Source: Rossellomorea sp036867415
GTDB lineage: Bacteria; Bacillota; Bacilli; Bacillales; Bacillaceae_B
NCBI RefSeq assembly: GCF_036867415.1
Contig: NZ_JBAJHU010000014.1
Coordinates: 1 to 64,000 of the forward strand
Length of the DNA: 64,000 nucleotides
Direction: 5' to 3'
The notes below the pieces were generated by a model, which did not search any database, had not been told where the DNA came from, and was given only the letters and a program-made list of their open reading frames with translations. The position numbers were made by a program, and so were the translations under genes. Position 1 is the stretch's first letter, and each line of letters starts with the position of its first letter. This document shows, piece by piece, positions 1 through 8,756 of the stretch.

Positions 1-65
1 ATCGCGACGAGGAGGCTCACCGGCCGCCCGCGGAAAGCGGAGTCTTGCACGGAAATCAAAAGCGG
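1..65. repeat. 3' part of a GC-rich dispersed repeat at the window edge
   Basis: The first ~65 bases are far more GC-rich than the DNA that follows and contain GAGGAGGCTCACCGGC and CGCGGAAAGCGGAG, ending near GGAAATCAAAAGCGG. I recall near-identical strings as the distal half of a ~100-130 nt intergenic repeat seen in many Bacillaceae genomes. The element is cut by the window start, so its 5' half and boundaries cannot be given. No coding function is apparent. Confidence 0.55.
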
Positions 66-155
66 TGTAAACAGCTACAAATAAAGTTTTAACCTGATAT
101 TATTCGTCTTTAGAATATAGTATTTTAGTTTTGTACCAGCTTTTTTTCATTCAGG

Positions 156-1019
156 TTACAGGTGCTTACCTTCTGAAGGCACCCTTCTAGGCACCTCTTC
201 AATGATTTCCCCTTGCTTGTTCCACTTCAAGGCTCTGTAGACGGCATCGTGATAGAACAGGAACCAATATTCATTTTCTATCGCCTGATTGATCCACTTA
301 TCTTTCGCCTGGATGGACGTCATCGGATAATCGTCATAAGCAAGAACCCAGAGCGGGTTTTTATGAGCATGGGTCGGCATGATGTCCGCCATATGAATGA
401 ACGTTTCGCCTTCATGCTCAAGAACAATGATCGAGTGCCCATCGCTGTGACCGCCTGTATGAATCATCCGAAGTCCGGGGAGCACTTCCAATTCCTCGTC
501 AAACGTCTGGACCTGATGACCGATGCTTTCCCAATTCTCTTTCCAGTATGTATTCCGGGAGCGGATATTCGGTTCTCTCATTTCGTCCCATTCAATTTTT
601 GACGTGTAGATCGATGCATTCGGGAATACCGGTACGAGCTTTTCACCTTTATATTGGGTCAAGCCGCACGCATGATCGAAATGCATATGAGTCATCAGGA
701 TAATATCGATATCTGATGTGGTCATCCCGAGCTTCTCCAGAGAAGCTTCTATGGTGGATTCTTCGTGAACACCGTAATTTCGTTTCTGTTTTTCATTTAA
801 TTTGCCTTTTCCCATACCGGATTCGATTAAGACATTTTTCCCTTGATACTGAAAAAAGAGGGGATCAGTTCTCAATTCAATCTGATTCAGTTCATTGACT
901 GCGTATTTTTTTGACCAAAGAGGTTTCGGAACCACTCCGAACATTGCTCCCCCATCCATGTGGGTGACGCCCCCATTCAGCCAATGGATCGTTAACTCTC
1001 CTACTTTCAATGATTCCAT
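156..1019 (-). CDS. ytnP: MBL-fold metallohydrolase, YtnP-type lactonase
   Basis: A 287-residue cytoplasmic metallo-beta-lactamase-fold hydrolase. The zinc motif HMHFDH lies at residues 111-116, and later metal ligands are expected at the GGHSDGH (~189) and HMAD (~208) segments. Length and N-terminus (MESLKVGELTIHWLNGG) match B. subtilis YtnP as I remember it, a lactonase that degrades acyl-homoserine lactones and interferes with neighbour signalling. That substrate is inferred from the family. It neighbours trmB as in B. subtilis. The ATG start is preceded by a GGAGGAATCAAGGAG-like stretch. The gene lies alone on the minus strand with long spacers on both sides, so it is probably monocistronic. 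Family assignment is secure; the physiological substrate is not. Confidence 0.88.
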   Translation of the reverse strand: MESLKVGELTIHWLNGGVTHMDGGAMFGVVPKPLWSKKYAVNELNQIELRTDPLFFQYQGKNVLIESGMGKGKLNEKQKRNYGVHEESTIEASLEKLGMTTSDIDIILMTHMHFDHACGLTQYKGEKLVPVFPNASIYTSKIEWDEMREPNIRSRNTYWKENWESIGHQVQTFDEELEVLPGLRMIHTGGHSDGHSIIVLEHEGETFIHMADIMPTHAHKNPLWVLAYDDYPMTSIQAKDKWINQAIENEYWFLFYHDAVYRALKWNKQGEIIEEVPRRVPSEGKHL

Positions 1020-1206
1020 TCTCCTTGATTCCTCCTTTGTTCGTACATTTTAATTTTATCAGAATTTCGAGACAACTTATATAAATAAGCATGAGGTGCT
1101 GCTGAGAGTAGATTTGTTAACGATGTATCGAGGCAGTGATAACCCGGGGTTTATTACTAAATCAAGTTGCCGGTCACCGGTCAAAATCCAAAGAAAATTC
1201 GACAAG
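1020..1206. other. Intergenic spacer upstream of ytnP
   Basis: AT-rich spacer between the ytnP start and a 20-bp periodic array. It should hold the ytnP promoter on the minus strand, but I could not pick a convincing -35/-10 pair. A short palindromic run GCCGGTCACCGGTC near 1170 is the only structure noticed. Confidence 0.3.
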
Positions 1207-1306
1207 TGGCTCAATTAATAGTATTCTGGCGCAATTATTATGAATGCGGCACGATTATTTAAAAAGTAGATCAATTAATTGGAAACAGGCTCAATTATTG
1301 TTGAAT
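1207..1306. repeat. Five imperfect 20-bp tandem repeats
   Basis: Five consecutive 20-bp units start at 1207, 1227, 1247, 1267 and 1287, with the pattern nGGCnCAATTATTnnnnnnnn. The units open TGGCTCAATTAAT, TGGCGCAATTATT, CGGCACGATTATT, TAGATCAATTAAT and AGGCTCAATTATT. The first 13 positions are conserved and the last seven are not, which is unlike a recently slipped microsatellite. No ORF crosses it. A lone similar word (TGCTCAATTAAT) occurs near 60668, and a more degenerate ~21-nt periodic stretch lies near 20530-20660. Confidence 0.75.
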
Positions 1307-1445
1307 GATCGAAGGAGGGAGGCATTTAAGCATGAAACTGACCATTCCCCCTTACTAAACATGAATGCAAAGTGTTATATTTTCAAAAACCATCCACTTT
1401 TTTCAAAAATCCAATATTTTTAATAACCCTTTCCTCACTACCCAA

Positions 1446-1482
1446 CAAAAAAAGCATCCCAAAAAACTTATCGGGATGCTTT
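1446..1482 (-). terminator. Intrinsic terminator of trmB
   Basis: AAAGCATCCC (1451-1460) pairs with GGGATGCTTT (1473-1482). Read on the minus strand, the stem is followed by a run of seven T. It begins a few bases after the trmB stop codon. Confidence 0.85.
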
Positions 1483-1489
1483 CCAATCA

Positions 1490-2134
1490 CTATCCATTCT
1501 GAAACTGCGCTTCCACACGGTAGATCCGCTGACCCTTCGCTGAAAATTTTTCTTCGTATTCGGTCCTGATATTACCTTCGAATTCGCTGTTGTGTAGATC
1601 CAGGCTCAGGAACTTCAAGTGCAGGCCGTACCATGAAAAGCTTTGCAGGGAATACTCGAACAAACCTTGGTTGTCGGTTTTAAAATGGATTTCTCCGCGT
1701 TTGATCAAGATATCTTCATAAAGCTTGAGGAAGCTTTTGAATGTCAGGCGGCGCTTTTCGTGACGGTTCTTCGGCCACGGGTCTGAGAAGTTAAGGTACA
1801 CTCTTCCTACTTCGCCTTCAGCAAAGTATTCCGTCAAATTTCCGGCATCCACATTCAACAGTTTAACATTCGGCAGCCCGGCTTCGATCAATCTGTCCAA
1901 AGCCGTTACAATGACACTTTCATACAATTCAATTCCGATATAATTGACGTCCGGATTCGCTCTTGCCATTTCCGTGACGAATTGACCTTTTCCAGTTCCA
2001 ACTTCTATATGAATCGGATTGTCATTTCCAAATTCCTTATTCCATTTCCCTTTTTTCTCTTCTGGCTGGGCAACCACATATTGGGGGTATTCCCCGATTT
2101 TTTCAGAAGCCCATGGTTTATATCTTAAACGCAT
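1490..2134 (-). CDS. trmB: tRNA (guanine-N7)-methyltransferase TrmB
   Basis: SAM-dependent methyltransferase that forms m7G46 in the tRNA variable loop. The 214-residue product starts MRLRYKPWA. The SAM loop EVGTGKGQF lies at ~44-52 and the family signature NFSDPWPKNRHEKRR at ~115-129. A further in-frame ATG 15 bases upstream overlaps the Shine-Dalgarno sequence (AATGAGGTG), so the start used here, with AGGTG about 8 bases ahead, is preferred and matches the B. subtilis N-terminus. The cytoplasmic enzyme is full length with all motifs intact. A dedicated terminator follows. Confidence 0.95.
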   Translation of the reverse strand: MRLRYKPWASEKIGEYPQYVVAQPEEKKGKWNKEFGNDNPIHIEVGTGKGQFVTEMARANPDVNYIGIELYESVIVTALDRLIEAGLPNVKLLNVDAGNLTEYFAEGEVGRVYLNFSDPWPKNRHEKRRLTFKSFLKLYEDILIKRGEIHFKTDNQGLFEYSLQSFSWYGLHLKFLSLDLHNSEFEGNIRTEYEEKFSAKGQRIYRVEAQFQNG

Positions 2135-2373
2135 GCTGTGACACCTCATTTATTAATTTGGCCCATTCAATACCGCTATTGATTAACGTTAAAAAAACAA
2201 AATAACAAAGCCACATATTTTTATTGAAAAGCGGTTTTTATTTAGGACGTTTCCTCATAAAAGTAATTCAAGAACAGCTCTACCGAAAAAAACAATAACA
2301 GATGTAGGAACTCTCTGCAACAACAAATTAATGAAGTACGGTTTCCGATGAAAAACCACGAATAAATAAAAAA
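2135..2373. other. Spacer between divergent trmB and ytzH
   Basis: AT-rich spacer that must contain the trmB promoter on the minus strand. It has no ORF with a ribosome-binding site and no hairpin until the terminator at 2374. Nothing else is visible. Confidence 0.3.
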
Positions 2374-2408
2374 GGAATTCACACACTAAAAGTGAATTCC
2401 TTTTTTGT
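2374..2408. terminator. Bidirectional hairpin terminator
   Basis: GGAATTCAC (2374-2382) pairs with GTGAATTCC (2392-2400), flanked by A-run and T-run tracts on both sides. It sits upstream of ytzH rather than after a gene. It therefore either insulates ytzH from read-through or ends an unseen transcript. Confidence 0.7.
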
Positions 2409-2456
2409 TTTCAACAAAGAAAACAATGAACGATTCTATATGAAAGGGTGTACGGT

Positions 2457-2735
2457 ATGCCTTTAGATTCTCATTATCAATTGCAGTTGTTGAAAGATAT
2501 TTTATCAAATCATCAAACAGATTGCTGCGGGTCAGTATCTGAATGTGAGCAAGTTGAACGATTGGTTAAATCATTGATGGTCAATGCAGATATTAATGAA
2601 AATATGAAACCGGTCCTGCAGGAAATTTATCAATACAGCCAAAACGGTGCAGGAAGTCCTGACCTCGGCGCCCATATTACGAGCCATAAACAAAACCTGT
2701 CCCAATGGGTGACAGATATGGATCAGTTCTCCTGA
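2457..2735 (+). CDS. ytzH: YtzH-like small protein
   Basis: A 92-residue acidic cytoplasmic protein of unknown function. The conserved segment LKDILSNHQTDCCGSV near the N-terminus, followed by EQVERLVKSLM, matches what I remember of B. subtilis YtzH, which sits at this locus between trmB and ytmP. The Cys-Cys pair in TDCCG is notable. A GTG nine bases upstream lies inside the Shine-Dalgarno GAAAGGGTG, so the ATG here is taken as the start. Its TGA stop is immediately followed by the ytmP stop on the other strand, with no intervening base. Confidence 0.75.
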   Translation: MPLDSHYQLQLLKDILSNHQTDCCGSVSECEQVERLVKSLMVNADINENMKPVLQEIYQYSQNGAGSPDLGAHITSHKQNLSQWVTDMDQFS

Positions 2736-3509
2736 TTAAACGACCTTGTGTAAATATTCAATCCAGTGGTTCATCTCATGAAAACGTCCTTTTCCTTTAT
2801 GCCATTGGATGGAAAGGATCGTTTGAGCCACTACATACCACTTCATTCTCAGTCTTAAATTTTCTGTTAATCCGACCCCGTATTGGGTGAGCCATGCAGG
2901 CCACTCTTCTTCGGGAATGTACCAGTATAACAGCATGCCGACATCGAATGCAGGATCGGCTATCATTGCTCCGTCCCAATCAATTAAATACAGCTGGTTG
3001 TCATCCGACAGCAGCCAGTTGTTATGATTGACATCCCCGTGGCAGACCACGTACTCATCCTGCTGAACCTCTTCCAGTTCTTTCTGCAGAAACAATAACG
3101 CCTGCCTGACCACCGGAAGGGATAGAAGATCAAATTCCAGCCCGGTTTCTACATCCGTCAGCATATGCTCAGGCAAAAAAGGCTCCTGCCCCAATCTCTC
3201 CAGCATCGTGGACAAGGGCTTTGAAGAGTGAATTTTCTTGAGCAGCCTGGCTACCCGTTCATTTTTCATTTCTTCTGGATCTAGTTCTCTTCCATTTAAC
3301 CAGTGTTGTGCAGTAATCACGTCCCCATTTTCCATTCGCTTTGTCCATACCAGCTTCGGTACGATGCCTTCTGCTGATAACACGGCTACAAATGGAGAAG
3401 AGTTTCGTTTAAGAAACAGCCTCTGCTCTTGATACTGAGCAAAAAAAGCTTCTCCGGTTGCACCGCCTGCGGGGACTATTTCCCAATCTTGGTCAAATAA
3501 GTGTTCCAA
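2736..3509 (-). CDS. ytmP: YtmP-type phosphotransferase (APH/choline kinase family)
   Basis: A 257-residue kinase-fold protein of the aminoglycoside phosphotransferase/choline kinase superfamily. The catalytic-loop motif HGDVNHNNW lies at ~157-165 and the metal-binding IDWDGA at ~176-181; an ATP-binding LFLKRNSSPF segment is near 31-40. The substrate is unknown. The family includes small-molecule kinases, and ytmP lies beside amyX in Bacillus. The TTG start is chosen because AGAAGGTG lies six bases upstream and the product then begins MEHLFDQDWEIVPAGGATGEA, like the B. subtilis protein. A GTG nine bases further upstream overlaps the ribosome-binding site. It converges on ytzH with abutting stop codons. 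Confidence 0.82.
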   Translation of the reverse strand: MEHLFDQDWEIVPAGGATGEAFFAQYQEQRLFLKRNSSPFVAVLSAEGIVPKLVWTKRMENGDVITAQHWLNGRELDPEEMKNERVARLLKKIHSSKPLSTMLERLGQEPFLPEHMLTDVETGLEFDLLSLPVVRQALLFLQKELEEVQQDEYVVCHGDVNHNNWLLSDDNQLYLIDWDGAMIADPAFDVGMLLYWYIPEEEWPAWLTQYGVGLTENLRLRMKWYVVAQTILSIQWHKGKGRFHEMNHWIEYLHKVV

Positions 3510-3624
3510 TATATTCACCTTCTATTGGTCCTTAGTCATGTTCATTTCTATCATACGTCTTTTCGATACATAATCATTATCTTCTTTAAAAAATCATTTT
3601 AGTCGGTTAAAACTCTTCATAAAA

Positions 3625-3667
3625 CAAAAAAGACAGCTATTGGGCAGATCAATCAATAGCCATCTGT
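3625..3667 (-). terminator. Probable terminator of amyX
   Basis: GCTATTG pairs with CAATAGC, with an extended imperfect CAG/CTG base (3633-3667). On the minus strand it is followed by TTTTTTGTTTT. It lies about 50 bases after the amyX stop. Confidence 0.65.
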
Positions 3668-3717
3668 TTTTGATTTTATCGTCATCTTCTCAATTCGTCA
3701 AGCATTGGAACGATGTG

Positions 3718-5868
3718 TCAGCGAACAAACAAATAGGATGATAGTCCTTCTACGTCGATTGAACCGCCCTTTAATTCACCTAATCCGTTCATATTCGCCC
3801 TGTTTCCGTCTGCAAGGAGTGTCCATACTTTTCCTTTTGGTAAGGCAAATTGCATGAGATTGCTGCTGCCGGAATGGAAGAGCAGCAATAACTCATTCCA
3901 GGGGCCATAGGGATGGACGTCGCGATAATGGACCGTTACCAGATTTTCTGCCGGATAGGAGACCGAAGCATACTTTCTGATAAGGTCCGATCGCCGGAAC
4001 CGGAATGCCCCGTGACTTTTCCTAATGGCGATCAAGCCCCTGACATATGCGATATCCCGATCATGACGTTCCCTTTCCAGCCAATCAAGCCGGTTTATCT
4101 CCACAGGTGATCGATAGCTGTTTTCGATCCCCTGTTTTGTCCGGAAAAATTCCTGTCCCGCATGGATGAACGGGATTCCTTGGGAAAGCAGCACCATCGA
4201 AGTGGCAAGCTTCTGCCTTCTCTTCAGGATTACTTCCTCTTCTTCAAGACATGCTTTCATCTTATCCCACAGAGTATGATTGTCATGCGATTCTACATAG
4301 TTGACGGATTGTGCCGGCTCTTTAAAGATACCCTTTTCGCTGTCAGGAATGCCGATACTGCCTGTCAGAACCTGTGCCACTTTTCCTTCCAGCTTTCCGT
4401 GCCCGAGGGCAAATCCTTTATCATGCAGATTAAACGTACTCCCTTTGATCGTATCCCTGAAACCATCATTAAATTGGCCGATTCCCTTAAGGCTGTTTGC
4501 ATTTCTGAGATTGGCTTTCCTGCCCGCGGGAAGAGGGGTGTTCAGATCCCACCCTTCACCGATCAAGATGGCATCGGGAAGGATTCGGTCTGCTTCCTGG
4601 CGGATTTCGTTCATCGTCGTGACATCAAGGATCCCCATCAGGTCGAATCTGAATCCATCCACCCCGTATGTTTTCATCCAATACCGGATCGAATCCTTAA
4701 TGAATTTTCTTGCCATGGAGCGCTCTGAAGCAAAATCATTCCCGACTCCCGTCCCATTGGAAGGAAGTCCGTTTTCGTCATGCCGGAAAAAATAACCCGG
4801 AACGAGTTTCTCAAAGGATGAAGTCTCTTTAACATATACATGATTGTACACAACATCAAGAATGACCCGGATATTCTCTTCATGCATTGAATGGATCGCA
4901 GACTTCAGTTCGCGTATCCTTTCTGCCGGGTCATCCGGTTTCATGCTGTAGCTCCCTTCAGGAGCGTTAAAGAAAAGCGGGTTGTATCCCCAATTATAAC
5001 GTTTGTCTTCGGGGTCATCCGATACACCATCGAAGTCGTTAACCGGTAGCAATTCAATATGTGTGATCCCCAATTCCTTTAAGTACTGTATGCCGCTTGA
5101 AAACCCATTCGGAGTACGGGCATCTTTCTCGGTAAACGCAAGATATTTGCCTTTGAACTTCATTCCGCTCTCTTTTGCGCTTGAAAAATCCCTTACGTTC
5201 AATTCATAGATGACTGCATCCACTGGGGATGGCAACGGTTCGAGTGAAGTACAGCTCGGTCCGATCCGGTCCGGATCCACCGCACACCCCCATTCACTGT
5301 TATAGGAAACGGCTTTCGCGTAAGGATCGATAAGCTCATTCCAGACTAAATTAATACAGGTCATAAATGTATAATAATACCCTTCGATATTCTCCCTGAT
5401 TGTCAGCTCCCAGACACCGTTTTCCTTTCGATCAAGGGGATACTGAACGGCTTCTTCTTCTTGTGGCGCCTTTAATTTCAGCTTTACTTCCGTAGAAGTG
5501 GGGGACCACACTTTGAAAACAGCAGTTCCCTCATGAAATGTGACCCCCAGGTCATCCCCATCATAAAAAAAATGACGGTCGAACTCTTCCGTACGAATGA
5601 CTGCACCGATTTGAAGATCGGTTTCCGTCTTATGTTCATCCACGATTTTATAGGTTTTCCCGAGTTCCAGTTCCTCGGTCAGTGATGCAGTATATTTCAT
5701 CGCATCCCCCAAAGGAATCTTCTCCTTTATTTGAAGCGGGTTTTCATTTCCGTCTTTTAAGAGTGAAAAACATTCAGATTGTCCTCCGTGATACGAATAA
5801 GGGAGAATGAATGTAATCGTTTGGAATGTATCCAGGAATGCTTCGTACTGCCGACTAATGACTAACAC
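3718..5868 (-). CDS. amyX: Type I pullulanase AmyX
   Basis: Glycoside hydrolase family 13 debranching enzyme that cleaves alpha-1,6 links in pullulan and branched dextrins or glycogen, about 716 residues. There is an N-terminal beta-sandwich region, then the catalytic barrel. Visible are the type I signature YNWGYNP (~291-297), DVVYNH (~338), GFRFDLMG with the nucleophile Asp (~409), IGEGWD with the acid/base Glu (~438) and ESHDNH with the transition-state Asp. No signal peptide is seen, so it acts inside the cell, which fits maltodextrin or glycogen turnover. A GTG start is preferred because AGGTGG lies five bases upstream and the product then aligns with the B. subtilis start. A GTG nine bases upstream is the alternative. 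Confidence 0.93.
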   Translation of the reverse strand: MLVISRQYEAFLDTFQTITFILPYSYHGGQSECFSLLKDGNENPLQIKEKIPLGDAMKYTASLTEELELGKTYKIVDEHKTETDLQIGAVIRTEEFDRHFFYDGDDLGVTFHEGTAVFKVWSPTSTEVKLKLKAPQEEEAVQYPLDRKENGVWELTIRENIEGYYYTFMTCINLVWNELIDPYAKAVSYNSEWGCAVDPDRIGPSCTSLEPLPSPVDAVIYELNVRDFSSAKESGMKFKGKYLAFTEKDARTPNGFSSGIQYLKELGITHIELLPVNDFDGVSDDPEDKRYNWGYNPLFFNAPEGSYSMKPDDPAERIRELKSAIHSMHEENIRVILDVVYNHVYVKETSSFEKLVPGYFFRHDENGLPSNGTGVGNDFASERSMARKFIKDSIRYWMKTYGVDGFRFDLMGILDVTTMNEIRQEADRILPDAILIGEGWDLNTPLPAGRKANLRNANSLKGIGQFNDGFRDTIKGSTFNLHDKGFALGHGKLEGKVAQVLTGSIGIPDSEKGIFKEPAQSVNYVESHDNHTLWDKMKACLEEEEVILKRRQKLATSMVLLSQGIPFIHAGQEFFRTKQGIENSYRSPVEINRLDWLERERHDRDIAYVRGLIAIRKSHGAFRFRRSDLIRKYASVSYPAENLVTVHYRDVHPYGPWNELLLLFHSGSSNLMQFALPKGKVWTLLADGNRANMNGLGELKGGSIDVEGLSSYLFVR

Positions 5869-6040
5869 TTCTGCCACCTGCTTCTATTTAACATTTTCCA
5901 ACTGTCATGAAATAAAGTCATACAATCCTACTCCTATACTATTCACGTGTTACCTTTTGGTCTCCCGCCAATCGGGTAATGTTCCAGGATGACAGGAAAT
6001 GGTCATTCCCGGGTGGAAGGATTGACGATGAATATCGTCT

Positions 6041-7018
6041 TCACTGTGTATCCTCTTTCGCTGCTGAATTCCAATCCTTCAATGTCTCCTGTTGATAATG
6101 CATCCGTTTAAAGGATGTCGTCTGACAATAGTCCAAAATGGCTTTCGCTGCTTTCAATTGCGCACTTTTAATCGGTGAACGGCTCGACCGCTGCTGATTG
6201 AACCAGCTGTCATGATCCCGCTTGTCAATGAATCGATAACCTGAAGGTGCCTGGGGATAATCAATATACCCGTTTCTGCTGATAACACCTTTAAGTACCG
6301 GTATTTCGATTCCGGCATAATCAATGATTTGTTCGATGATTCGTTCCATCCTTTTTAACGATATCAGCGGGTTCAGCACTCTTGTTTCGGTATCTCCCCA
6401 TTTCTTCAGCCAGAATCGCTCACCTGATCCGATATAAGCTGTCCCGTCCTCGAATTCAAGGAAGGAAAGGCACCACACAGCCGTCGGCGTGATCAGGATC
6501 ACTTCCAACTCCACAGGGGCATTCTTAATCTTGAGAACGGGGAAATATAATACAAGGGTATTATCCGGAAACCTCTGGAGCAAGTATTTCAGTCGCTCAT
6601 CATAGCAGTAGCTGTTATCCACATAGGATTTTTCCGATATCGTTGAGCTTGCCCATCTCAACTGAAAGTCAAAGATGGAATCCAGGAAGTGTTTCTTCAA
6701 CTCATCCTCAGTGGATATATCAGAGTGAGAGCTCATTTCCAGTTCGATTTCATCATCAGCCTGCTGCTTGAAGATTTCAATTTCTTCAGGTTCATCCTCT
6801 TCCTTTTTCTTAAAGAAAGACATGAATTTCCTGGCTGTGGACGGCCTCTCTTTCTCCATTTCTTCTTGATCAATAGAAGAAAACACCGCTCCGCTTTCCC
6901 AGTGAAATTTCATTTTTTCCCATTGCTGCTTTTTTAATCGTACAAATTGGGAAGGATATCTATATAAATCGGTTTCATACCTTGAAACATAATCTTGGAG
7001 TTTAATCAGCTGCGCCAT
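6041..7018 (-). CDS. ytlQ: YtlQ-like protein, possibly NERD-related
   Basis: A 325-residue cytoplasmic protein with no signal peptide. Residues ~65-100 form a very charged linker (KKKEEDEPEEIE), followed by a hydrophobic beta-rich core (~150-190, with LEVILITPTAVWCLSFLE) and a basic C-terminal region. It matches B. subtilis YtlQ in position and length. The core resembles nuclease-related (NERD) domains, but I cannot confirm catalytic residues by eye. It lies 24 bp downstream of thpR on the same strand and is probably cotranscribed with it. The ATG start has GAAAGGAAGG upstream. Function is unknown. Confidence 0.7.
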   Translation of the reverse strand: MAQLIKLQDYVSRYETDLYRYPSQFVRLKKQQWEKMKFHWESGAVFSSIDQEEMEKERPSTARKFMSFFKKKEEDEPEEIEIFKQQADDEIELEMSSHSDISTEDELKKHFLDSIFDFQLRWASSTISEKSYVDNSYCYDERLKYLLQRFPDNTLVLYFPVLKIKNAPVELEVILITPTAVWCLSFLEFEDGTAYIGSGERFWLKKWGDTETRVLNPLISLKRMERIIEQIIDYAGIEIPVLKGVISRNGYIDYPQAPSGYRFIDKRDHDSWFNQQRSSRSPIKSAQLKAAKAILDYCQTTSFKRMHYQQETLKDWNSAAKEDTQ

Positions 7019-7042
7019 CAGGAGTCCTTCCTTTCAAGTGTT

Positions 7043-7609
7043 TTAGGACGGGTCTTTCAATTGGATTGCATGCACCGCTTCATATTTCGGTGTACGATCC
7101 ATATGCGTCTTATATAAAACCACTTCTTTGATATGATGGAAACCCGTGTCTTCTGTGTTGAATCCACTCAGCCATTCCTTTAAAAAGGAAGTTGGCAGAT
7201 TCCACTTGCGCCCGATGGTGATGTGAGGAGCAAACGGTCTCGTATCCAATTGAAATCCGGCTTCTTCGCAGGCACCGTATACTTCTTCGCGAATTTGATG
7301 AAGACCTGAACAAGGATTCACACCCATCCACAGGATCCTCGGCTGATCTTCCTTGCCGAACGTCCCAAATCTATTGCAGGATAAAGTAAAACCTTCCCGG
7401 TTACATAAAGTACTCTCTGCCTTATCAATTGCCGATTCCAGATCATCCTGCGGGGCATTCCCTAAAAAAGCAAGAGTAATATGGTAATCATCGGGATGAA
7501 CCCATTTTTTAAATGCTTCCCTCTTCCTCATCGGGGCCGTCATTTCATGAATGACTTCTTTCATATCGTCCGGTAATGATAATGCAAAAAAGTAGTGGGT
7601 ATCTAACAT
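7043..7609 (-). CDS. thpR: RNA 2',3'-cyclic phosphodiesterase ThpR
   Basis: A 2H phosphoesterase (LigT/ThpR family, YtlP in B. subtilis) of 188 residues that opens 2',3'-cyclic phosphates at RNA ends. The two hallmark HxT motifs are HITLAFLG at ~43 and HITIGRKW at ~129. Cytoplasmic. It is the first gene of a probable thpR-ytlQ operon and is divergent from ytkP across a 166-bp spacer that should carry both promoters. The start is supported by AAGGATGGAATGTT ahead of the ATG. Confidence 0.9.
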   Translation of the reverse strand: MLDTHYFFALSLPDDMKEVIHEMTAPMRKREAFKKWVHPDDYHITLAFLGNAPQDDLESAIDKAESTLCNREGFTLSCNRFGTFGKEDQPRILWMGVNPCSGLHQIREEVYGACEEAGFQLDTRPFAPHITIGRKWNLPTSFLKEWLSGFNTEDTGFHHIKEVVLYKTHMDRTPKYEAVHAIQLKDPS

Positions 7610-7775
7610 AACATTCCATCCTTATTGTTTATTATCTCTATTTTAGCAAAATGTGCTAAGAGAAAGAATCTCCTAAGGAAAATGCAACAAAAATGAAATA
7701 CAAAGCCTATTTAGTTGATAAGATTTATATGAATGAGTACCATAGAAATAGATTGTGAAGGAAAGGAAGTTGACA

Positions 7776-8705
7776 ATGAAAGTAGTACAGAATATTGCTG
7801 AATTGATCGGGGATACGCCCCTTGTTAAATTAAATCGTCTGAATCCTTCTGATGGTGCGGATGTATATGTTAAACTCGAATTTTATAATCCGAGCAAGAG
7901 TGTAAAAGACCGTGCAGCTTTCCAGATGCTCCTCGAAGCTGAAAAAGAGGGCTTGCTGAAGGAAGGTTCCACGATCATAGAGCCGACGAGCGGTAATACC
8001 GGTATCGGACTTGCCATGAACGCTGCAGCAAGAGGGTACCGCTCCATTCTGGTCATGCCTGACACAATGACACAGGAACGGATTAACCTTCTAAAGGCTT
8101 ACGGGGCAGAAGTCGTCTTGACGCCGGGGGATGAAAAGATGCCTGGAGCGATCGAGAAAGCGAAAGAGCTCACTGGGCAAATCCCAAACAGCTTCATGCC
8201 GATGCAATTTGAAAATGAAGCCAATCCGAATGCCCATCGTAAAACAACGGCACCAGAAATCATGGAGGCCATGGAGCAGATCGGCAAGCCCCTTTCAGCG
8301 TTCGTCGCAACTGCCGGAACAGGCGGCACGATTACAGGGACCGGCGAAATCCTGAAGGAGCATTATCCCGATATCCAGGTGCATGTCGTAGAACCTGCAG
8401 GGTCCGCTGTCCTTTCTGGCGGAAAACCAGGAAAGCATAAGCTGGTCGGAACCAGCCCGGGATTCGTCCCAGACACACTGAACACAGAAGTGTACGATAA
8501 AATCCATAAAATCGAAGACGAACAGGCATATGATATTGCAAGAAGAATGGCAAGCGAAGAAGGAATCCTTGTCGGACCCTCTTCAGGAGCCGCTTGCTAC
8601 GCAGCCATCGAGGTTGCCAAGACACTTTCCCCCGATGATGTTGTTGTCTGCATCGCTTGTGACACGGGAGAAAGATACCTCTCAAGTGACCTGTTCCGAT
8701 TCTAA
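7776..8705 (+). CDS. ytkP: Cysteine synthase-family PLP enzyme (YtkP-like)
   Basis: A fold-type II PLP enzyme of 309 residues, most like O-acetylserine sulfhydrylase (CysK/CysM). The PLP lysine is in SVKDRAA (~K44), the substrate loop is EPTSGNTGIG (~69-78), and the phosphate-binding loop is GTGGTITGTG (~181-190). It would make cysteine from O-acetylserine and sulfide, but B. subtilis also has CysK elsewhere, so YtkP-type proteins may have another sulfur or acyl-serine substrate. The ATG start with GGAAAGGAAG upstream is preferred over an in-frame GTG 21 bases earlier that precedes the ribosome-binding site. It stands alone, followed by a hairpin. Confidence 0.85.
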   Translation: MKVVQNIAELIGDTPLVKLNRLNPSDGADVYVKLEFYNPSKSVKDRAAFQMLLEAEKEGLLKEGSTIIEPTSGNTGIGLAMNAAARGYRSILVMPDTMTQERINLLKAYGAEVVLTPGDEKMPGAIEKAKELTGQIPNSFMPMQFENEANPNAHRKTTAPEIMEAMEQIGKPLSAFVATAGTGGTITGTGEILKEHYPDIQVHVVEPAGSAVLSGGKPGKHKLVGTSPGFVPDTLNTEVYDKIHKIEDEQAYDIARRMASEEGILVGPSSGAACYAAIEVAKTLSPDDVVVCIACDTGERYLSSDLFRF

Positions 8706-8710
8706 CCAAT

Positions 8711-8756
8711 GAAGGCCCTTCCCGCAGTGCATTAAAGCATTGCAGGACGGGCCTTC
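8711..8756. terminator. Bidirectional hairpin terminator
   Basis: GAAGGCCC (8711-8718) pairs with GGGCCTTC (8749-8756), with an inner GCAGTGC/GCATTGC stem. It is placed between the convergent ytkP and the small gene at 8756. The T-tract is weak on both sides. Confidence 0.6.

Noticed and set aside
1207..1306. CRISPR array
   Set aside because: The repeats are only ~13 bp with 7-bp variable parts, much too short for repeat-spacer units, and there are no cas genes.
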